The position numbers were made by a program, and so were the translations under genes. A stretch of DNA of 23,330 bases from a virus: positions 1 through 23,330 of the IMG/VR virus record IMGVR_UViG_3300032288_006087; one strand, 5' to 3'. Numbering within the stretch: position 1 is the stretch's first letter; each line of letters begins with the position of its first letter. Below, one piece after another: positions 19,061-23,330 of the stretch. The notes under the pieces are model-generated. The model had not been told where the DNA came from. It saw only the letters and a list, made by a program, of their open reading frames with translations, and searched no databases.

Positions 19061-19095
19061 TCAATCAATAGAGTTGCAACTCTATTGATTGATTA
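19058..19095. repeat. Perfect 38-bp palindrome with interrupted MLK-module copy
   Basis: The arms read TAATCAATCAATAGAGTTG and CAACTCTATTGATTGATTA with no spacer. The frame MLKFNQSIELQLY-stop (19047-19088) runs through it and matches the 27-aa frame at 16000, with TGA where the other copy has TGG. No T-run follows, so it is not a typical terminator. It may be a protein-binding site, a processing hairpin or a recombination site. Confidence 0.75.
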
Positions 19096-19098
19096 GTG

Positions 19099-19135
19099 AT
19101 TTCAATCCCAATTTTTGCCTATCAGGAATTAAAAC
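19099..19135 (+). repeat. Solitary degenerate CRISPR repeat at the end of the ATPase gene
   Basis: On plus the 3' half, GCCTATCAGGAATTAAAAC, matches the canonical crRNA repeat with one change; the 5' half (ATTTCAATCCCAATTTTT) is divergent. It overlaps the last 7 bp of the minus-strand gene at 19129. The bases after it, which would be a guide (TGGACTGGCAAAAAATTCAC), are antisense to the 3' end of that gene. Confidence 0.65.
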
Positions 19136-21039
19136 TGGACTGGCAAAAAATTCACGCTCCGAAACCCGTTAACTTCCTTGATTAGCTTCTGTCCAAAACC
19201 AAATTCTTGAAGCTCGTCGAAAACCTGCTCTGTTGTTTCTGCATTCAGTCCGTATTGAGTGCGGAGTGATGATTTGCGATAACAATCACGGGCGGGAATT
19301 GGCTCACCATTGAACACTTCCAACAGAAAATCATAAACAGCTTGTGCTACCTCCGATGGGATTTTTTCGGGTAGTTGCTTCTGGTTTGTTCCATTCCAAG
19401 GGGATTTATACTTGGCTTGCAACTCTGACTCAAGACTTAACCGCTTCTGTTCCTCCCATCCCTTTGTGATATAAAAAGCAATTTTTACTTCAACATTTTC
19501 GATGGATTCAAGATGTTTTTTGATGTGATGCTCCCAGTCGCCTTTGTTGTTCCAGCGTCTCCACAAATCCTTAGATTGTCCAATATAAAGAGGGTTTTGA
19601 TACCCTTCTACAAACACAGCGTAAACCCCGGCTTCATGCTGTGGCAACCATTGTAATCCGTCGGGATAATCAACAGATTGCCACGTCATCGGGTTAAGAG
19701 GATCTATTGCTTCTAATACTTCTGGGATATTAGCTTTTTTGAGATCAATCTCATGTTTTCGTGGAACTACATTCTCGTTTTTAACCCATCTTAGATCGCT
19801 TAGTAAACTCAATGATACTCCCCCTAACGTACAAAATAATAACTGCTTGCTTTCTGCAAGAGATATGGCTTTTAGTTTTTTGTATTCAGAGATCAATTTT
19901 TCTCTAATTCCCGTTCCGGGTTTAACGATGTACTGATTATTTAGAACACTGTCAACCGAATCAAATCCACCTGATTCACCCCTCTCTGTATAAGACTTGA
20001 AGCCAAGTCCCATTAGAATTAAGCAATTTCTAATATCAGCACCCTCTAATCCTAATTGTTTTAAATTAAAGGAATGGGCAGAAACATACAGAGTGACATT
20101 GAATTCACGTCCCACAGTAATCAAAAATGCGATATTAGATATAAACTCTTTAAGCGTTTTACCCCCTACAGCACTAATACTGGTAAAAGTTGCTGTATAA
20201 TCATCAAAAATCAAGCGGACTGGCTTATTTTCAAAGTCTCTATCTTCTTCGGGGGTTTGGCATCTTTCCTTTAGAATCTCACAGACTTTAGAAACTTTTT
20301 CTATCAACTCATCGATTTCAGTATTGACAACAGTTAAAACCCCTTTTATAGATCCTAACCCCAACCAATTATCTCGTTTTTGACCAATTATAAAAAACTG
20401 AGTTTCAGGAGTATTGGCAACAGTTGCCCATAGCCATGCAAGGGTTAACGTTGTTTTTCCAGTTCCGGGTTGAGAACAAAGCAGTATAGAGGTTCTACAG
20501 ATAGCCAAGTCCTGTATTATTTTGTCAATTTTCAGGTCGTTACTTTCCAATTCTTTTACTGTGTCAACAAGGGAATCTTGGAGAAGGATCTGTGGAGTTA
20601 AAGAAACTTCTTCTCTCTCTAATACCGCAAGCTGACCGCGTGGCTGTTCTGTTTCATATTCTTCCGACGGTGGGAGTCTTGGGTTTTGGGGTTGAGGATA
20701 GGGGTGTTGTTGACGCGCGATCGCCTGTTGGCTTTCTGCAAAATAAACAGCATCTCTAAGTTTGTCTAACTCGCTTTCCATTCCCAGCCGTCGCAGGAAT
20801 ATCGCCTCTGTTTGCTCCTCTAATTTGGCTTGCAACTTGGAGGATTTCTCGGACTGGGAAGACATCACCCATCCGGCAACAGATAACGCGGCTCCGGTGG
20901 CGGTTCCTGTGATCGCCCACTGGGGAGATTTATTGATAGCAATTGGGGAAAACATAGATAGCCCACACCCGGCAATTGTTAACCCTAATGCCCACGCTGA
21001 AAGGTGAGGGTTTTTGAGATGATCGGGGATATGACTCAC
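19129..21039 (-). CDS. Membrane-anchored P-loop ATPase fused to a GIY-YIG nuclease domain
   Basis: 636 aa from GTG 21039, chosen because GGAGGAATC precedes it and the GTG overlaps the upstream stop (GTGA). Two N-terminal membrane helices (ALGLTIAGCGLSMFSPIAI and WAITGTATGAALSVAGWVM) are followed by a helical linker. A P-loop domain has Walker A SQPGTGKTT (about 189-197) and Walker B RLIFDDY (about 275-281). A GIY-YIG domain (about 480-560) has GVYAVF, PLYIGQSKDLWRRW and a downstream LESELQAKYKSPWN. The tail (FLLEVFNGEPIPARDC onward) looks like a winged helix. A DNA-translocating or coupling role at the membrane is likely (conjugation, packaging or entry), but this exact fusion is not one I recognise. 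Confidence 0.8.
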   Translation of the reverse strand: MSHIPDHLKNPHLSAWALGLTIAGCGLSMFSPIAINKSPQWAITGTATGAALSVAGWVMSSQSEKSSKLQAKLEEQTEAIFLRRLGMESELDKLRDAVYFAESQQAIARQQHPYPQPQNPRLPPSEEYETEQPRGQLAVLEREEVSLTPQILLQDSLVDTVKELESNDLKIDKIIQDLAICRTSILLCSQPGTGKTTLTLAWLWATVANTPETQFFIIGQKRDNWLGLGSIKGVLTVVNTEIDELIEKVSKVCEILKERCQTPEEDRDFENKPVRLIFDDYTATFTSISAVGGKTLKEFISNIAFLITVGREFNVTLYVSAHSFNLKQLGLEGADIRNCLILMGLGFKSYTERGESGGFDSVDSVLNNQYIVKPGTGIREKLISEYKKLKAISLAESKQLLFCTLGGVSLSLLSDLRWVKNENVVPRKHEIDLKKANIPEVLEAIDPLNPMTWQSVDYPDGLQWLPQHEAGVYAVFVEGYQNPLYIGQSKDLWRRWNNKGDWEHHIKKHLESIENVEVKIAFYITKGWEEQKRLSLESELQAKYKSPWNGTNQKQLPEKIPSEVAQAVYDFLLEVFNGEPIPARDCYRKSSLRTQYGLNAETTEQVFDELQEFGFGQKLIKEVNGFRSVNFLPVQF

Positions 21040-21389
21040 GATTCCTCCTGTTGTGGAGGTAGGGAGAAAAAGACCCAAGATGAAATAGCGACAGTTAGCA
21101 ACAGACACCACAGAAGCAACCTAAGAGCTATCCAAGCTTGACCCAATCCCAGGGCGTAGAAGATGCCAATTAATAATGCTACGACTCCAAATATTATCTC
21201 GGCTGTGTCAAAATTACCTTGAGATTCAGAGAAGAGATAGAGGGCGATCGCTCCAACAATTCCCCCTAGATAAAGGCAAATTAAAAGCACTCTAATCTCA
21301 GGGAGAATCAAGGCAAAATGAGATAGCAAAAAGGAACAAGATAAACCTGTTCCAAAGATTGAAAACTTTTTGACTTTCCATAGTTTCAT
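21036..21389 (-). CDS. Small polytopic membrane protein, 117 aa
   Basis: Four hydrophobic segments can be seen: FGTGLSCSFLLSHFALIL, VLLICLYLGGIVGAIALYLF, IIFGVVALLIGIFYALGLG and LLLWCLLLTVAISSWVFF. The N-terminus MKLWKVKKF is positive, as expected for the cytoplasmic side. The stop overlaps the GTG start of the ATPase gene, so the pair is translationally coupled and the protein may be a membrane partner of that ATPase. No family recognised. A hairpin sits just upstream of its start. Confidence 0.65.
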   Translation of the reverse strand: MKLWKVKKFSIFGTGLSCSFLLSHFALILPEIRVLLICLYLGGIVGAIALYLFSESQGNFDTAEIIFGVVALLIGIFYALGLGQAWIALRLLLWCLLLTVAISSWVFFSLPPQQEES

Positions 21390-21396
21390 ATTTTGA

Positions 21397-21418
21397 TTGG
21401 GGGATTTTTCACCCCCAA
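21397..21418 (-). other. Intergenic hairpin before the 117-aa membrane protein
   Basis: TTGGGGG and CCCCCAA (7 pairs, 8-nt loop) lie between the stop at 21425 and ATG 21389. No T-run follows on minus, and the hairpin takes the place where a ribosome binding site would be expected, so it may reduce translation of the next gene or trim the operon mRNA. Confidence 0.5.
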
Positions 21419-21424
21419 ATAAAT

Positions 21425-21940
21425 TTACAGTTTCATCGAGTTTTCAATTTTGTCCAACTGGCGCATCACGTTAACAGCCCCTACATTTTCGTTAGCGTAA
21501 TTACCAACGATTTGCATGTATTTAGGAGCTTGACCATCTAACATTTTTTGAGTTTGAATCTTTTCCTCAAAACGTTTCAATGAACCTTCTGCCACACCTT
21601 TAACATATTGTTGGTCAGCTTCGTACCACTCAGTACGAGCTTTATCAACTTTCAATTGAGCTTCGACAATTACCTTTTTATTTGATGCTGCTTTGATTGC
21701 ATTTTCGGCAATAATCTTAGCTCCCTTAGCTTCATTTTCAGATGGGTTAACTCGGTCAGGAATATTGAACTGTTGGTCAAATTCATCGGTTCCTGCATAG
21801 GAGCGTTCACGGGTATAGGGGGTGATATCACCTTTTCCTGTTGGACTCATCACCTTAGAGAAATTAGCGCCCGTGCCAGCTTCTTTGATAATGTTTCCAG
21901 TTGAAAAACGATTGCGTAAACCGTCTAATTTAGTTGCCAT
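21425..21940 (-). CDS. Hypothetical charged soluble protein, 171 aa
   Basis: ATG 21940 is chosen because GGAGAAAAAGAA precedes it. MATKLDGLRNRFSTGNIIKE is followed by a disordered-looking part (SPTGKGDITPYTRERSYAGT) and a long helical part (IIAENAIKAASNKKVIVEAQ, RTEWYEADQQYVKGVAEGSL, RFEEKIQTQKML). No membrane helix or signal peptide. It is the only sizeable soluble protein in an operon of membrane proteins, so it may be a structural or cytoplasmic scaffold part. Family unknown. Confidence 0.65.
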   Translation of the reverse strand: MATKLDGLRNRFSTGNIIKEAGTGANFSKVMSPTGKGDITPYTRERSYAGTDEFDQQFNIPDRVNPSENEAKGAKIIAENAIKAASNKKVIVEAQLKVDKARTEWYEADQQYVKGVAEGSLKRFEEKIQTQKMLDGQAPKYMQIVGNYANENVGAVNVMRQLDKIENSMKL

Positions 21941-22196
21941 TTCTTTTTCTCCATTCAATAATTAGCTGTTCTTTGCACCCTTCGCCACCTTTGTTTTTCA
22001 GGCATTTTTCATAACCTGAAAGGTTGGCTACGGCTACAAACTTTTGAAACTCCTCAGTTGGTTTATTTGTCAATCTGACAACTTCAAAAGCTATCAAACC
22101 AACTAAAACCAAAGATAACAACCCCATTGACCAATTGAATACCATCACGCCTGTTATCTGGGGGGAGGTCTGGGTTTCAGATTGTTGTAAATACAT
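21930..22196 (-). CDS. Single-pass membrane protein, 88 aa
   Basis: MYLQQSETQTSPQITG is followed by one hydrophobic helix (VFNWSMGLLSLVLVGLIAFE) and a soluble C-terminal part with two cysteines (YEKCLKNKGGEGCKEQ) and a basic end. The Cys pair could form a disulphide if the C-terminus lies outside the cytoplasm. ATG 22196 directly follows the rhomboid stop (TAAATG), and its end overlaps the 21425-21940 gene. No family is recognised. It may be a rhomboid substrate or partner, by proximity only. Confidence 0.65.
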   Translation of the reverse strand: MYLQQSETQTSPQITGVMVFNWSMGLLSLVLVGLIAFEVVRLTNKPTEEFQKFVAVANLSGYEKCLKNKGGEGCKEQLIIEWRKRNGN

Positions 22197-22751
22197 TTAG
22201 TTTGTCCCCAATTTTCTCTGACTGTTTGCATCTAAATACCCCGCAACTACACCAGCAACAAAACCGAGTAAATGACCTTCCCAACTAATACCTTGACTTG
22301 CCAGTGCGGGCGACATTCCGCCCATGAGTTTTTGAAACATGACCCAAGTGATTACAGCGCAAACTATGTTTGGGAAGTCTGACCTAAAGATTGCTGATAA
22401 CAAACAGAAACCAAAAAAACCATAGATTGTACCGCTTGCCCCAATATGAGTTGAACCAGGTTGACCCATCACCCAAACACCTAAACCAGTTAGGACTGAG
22501 ATTATCCAGAAGTTTTTATTAAACTGTCCAGGTGCTTTGAGAATGGTCAGGGTTGCTAATGGGATAAACCCGATAGTATTTCCGATTAGATGCTCTGGAT
22601 TGCCATGCAAAAAGGGTGCAGCAATTATACCCATCAGTCCTATTCCTTCTACACCTGGTCTGATTCCAAAATAGTCACCTATTGGGAAAAACATTTCTAA
22701 AGCCCACATTATTCCCAGATAGGTAGCTGCCCATTTAAAATCTTTGAGCAT
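22197..22751 (-). CDS. Rhomboid-family intramembrane serine protease
   Basis: 184 aa, six predicted membrane helices. The motif HLIGN (54-58) after FLHGNPE, the catalytic serine S106 in GASGTIYGFFG, and H160 in WEGHLLGF form the Ser-His dyad pattern of rhomboids. These proteases cut single-pass membrane proteins within or near the membrane. Several tiny single-pass proteins are encoded next to it (88 aa, 52 aa, 45 aa), which are natural candidates for substrates. Size fits the minimal bacterial six-helix form. A rhomboid inside what looks like a mobile-element membrane operon is unusual. Confidence 0.9.
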   Translation of the reverse strand: MLKDFKWAATYLGIMWALEMFFPIGDYFGIRPGVEGIGLMGIIAAPFLHGNPEHLIGNTIGFIPLATLTILKAPGQFNKNFWIISVLTGLGVWVMGQPGSTHIGASGTIYGFFGFCLLSAIFRSDFPNIVCAVITWVMFQKLMGGMSPALASQGISWEGHLLGFVAGVVAGYLDANSQRKLGTN

Positions 22752-22755
22752 GAGA

Positions 22756-22914
22756 TTACCAGTCTAAATTTATTGAGCCTGGTGTTTGATGTTGCGGTGA
22801 CTGTGATTGATGCTGACCCGGTAAACTTAATTTTCCAGAGTAGAGGGAAAAAGCCAATGCGACTAACGCGATACCGCCCCAAATTAAATTTTGTTTGTTT
22901 TTAAAAAAATCCAT
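22756..22914 (-). CDS. Single-pass membrane peptide, 52 aa
   Basis: GGAGACAA precedes ATG 22914, an excellent ribosome binding site. MDFFKNKQNLIWGGIALVAL continues AFSLYSGKLSLPG: a short positive N-terminus, one hydrophobic helix, then a Gln/His/Pro/Ser-rich tail (HQSQSPQHQTPGS). It ends 4 bp before the rhomboid start. It looks like a small membrane-anchored structural or regulatory peptide; no family recognised. Confidence 0.65.
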   Translation of the reverse strand: MDFFKNKQNLIWGGIALVALAFSLYSGKLSLPGQHQSQSPQHQTPGSINLDW

Positions 22915-22932
22915 TTGTCTCCTTTGTTTTTT

Positions 22933-23070
22933 TTATTTGTTAGCTCTGATTTGTTCAAAATACCTGTTGCAAACAATATTGTTGTGAATCACGACTAGCG
23001 GGGGGATTGCCAGGTACATAAAGATTCCAAAAATCATCCACTGTACAATAAATCTTTTGCTGATTACCAT
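22933..23070 (-). CDS. Single-pass membrane peptide, 45 aa
   Basis: AGGGGGATTT precedes ATG 23070, and the ATG overlaps the stop of the next upstream gene (ATGGTAA). MVISKRFIVQWMIFGIFMYL continues AIPPLVVIHNNIVC and NRYFEQIRANK: a basic start, one hydrophobic helix, and a polar end. A 62-codon frame covering 22955-23143 in another phase is rejected in favour of this pair of coupled genes. Function unknown. Confidence 0.6.
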   Translation of the reverse strand: MVISKRFIVQWMIFGIFMYLAIPPLVVIHNNIVCNRYFEQIRANK

Positions 23071-23228
23071 AAATCCCCCTGGACATAAGCTCGACAAAAG
23101 GCTCCGGTATTTTCTGGGGTGCGATTATCGGTAATATCTGCACCCCCTCTTTGTAAGCAAAGGAAATAAGTTAAGAACCAAACTACTATCCAAAACATCA
23201 TTTCCTTTTTTGTATAAATGCTATCCAT
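23064..23228 (-). CDS. Single-pass membrane peptide, 45-54 aa
   Basis: ATG 23228 overlaps the preceding stop region (TAGATGG), giving MDSIYTKKEMMFWIVVWFLT; the double ATG at 23201/23198 after AAAAAGG is an alternative start giving 45 or 44 aa. One hydrophobic helix (FWIVVWFLTYFLCL) is followed by a polar tail with a Cys (NRTPENTGAFCRAYVQGD). The end overlaps the next gene by 7 bp. Function unknown. Confidence 0.55.
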   Translation of the reverse strand: MDSIYTKKEMMFWIVVWFLTYFLCLQRGGADITDNRTPENTGAFCRAYVQGDLW

Positions 23229-23330
23229 CTATCGGTTATTGATAATTACGGGATTACTTGGTGGCACATAATTAATCTGTCTTGTGCCTCCCAAGAGAAT
23301 AGGCCAGAAAAACAGCAAAAACAGAAAACC
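23229..23330 (-). CDS. C-terminal part of a small membrane protein (partial)
   Basis: The frame is open from the window edge: GFLFLLFFWPILLGG, then TRQINYVPPSNPVIINNR and TAG. One hydrophobic helix and a short polar tail, the same architecture as the following genes. The start lies beyond the window. Confidence 0.5.
   Translation of the reverse strand, partial: GFLFLLFFWPILLGGTRQINYVPPSNPVIINNR

Noticed and set aside
22955-23143. 62-codon minus-strand frame
   Set aside because: Two coupled frames in other phases (22933-23070 and 23064-23228) have ribosome binding sites, overlapping stop/start and membrane helices.

Overview
The window looks cyanobacterial. The palindrome GCGATCGC (HIP1) recurs throughout, the DNA is AT-rich, and one small protein resembles the HTH domain found at the N-terminus of cyanobacterial vMAP-type proteins. 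The content is accessory, either prophage, plasmid or a hybrid of the two: antirepressor-type KilA-N and BRO/DinD-like proteins, ribbon-helix-helix (RHH) repressors, a phage-type adenine methyltransferase, tail/fibre-like proteins with a GH10 domain, and many short unrecognised genes. No ribosomal, metabolic, integrase, replication-initiator or IS transposase gene was recognised.

Layout. (1) 1-2000: a gene end, then small genes on both strands, including a basic protein, a zinc-ribbon protein, an antirepressor remnant and an HTH protein. (2) 2068-2294: a promoter with a hairpin leader, then two solitary CRISPR repeats enclosing a CAU tRNA-like gene. (3) 2369-4789: minus-strand early/regulatory genes with two RHH repressors, two near-identical operator-promoters and a KilA-N protein. 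(4) 4884-5728: a three-gene plus-strand operon. (5) 5813-8630: a compact single-effector CRISPR locus. A 560-aa Cas12/TnpB-like nuclease with intact RuvC residues ends 3 bp before a 12-repeat array. On the other side, a divergent ~150-nt RNA with stem-loops, an anti-repeat and a terminator is a strong tracrRNA candidate. (6) 8646-9897: a BRO/DinD-T5orf172 fusion and a coiled-coil protein. (7) 10161-15959: two converging blocks of tail/fibre-like genes. (8) 16000-19060: a methyltransferase operon, three unknown minus-strand genes and an RHH gene. (9) 19058-23330: a long palindrome, another solitary repeat, and a minus-strand operon of tiny membrane proteins, a rhomboid protease and a membrane-anchored ATPase fused to a GIY-YIG nuclease.

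How it may work together. In crRNA orientation (repeat ending ATTGAAAC) the array lies on the same strand as the nuclease gene, so effector and array are probably one transcript. Divergent overlapping promoters at 8444-8472 would make the tracrRNA. Repeats outside the array, all in crRNA orientation on the plus strand (2113, 2258, 19099), suggest stand-alone guide RNAs or recombination scars. No adaptation genes (cas1, cas2), no second effector and no Tn7-like transposition genes are visible. The system is best called an unassigned type V (V-U/V-K/TnpB-derived) locus on a mobile element. All functions are read from sequence motifs by eye, and no database search was possible.
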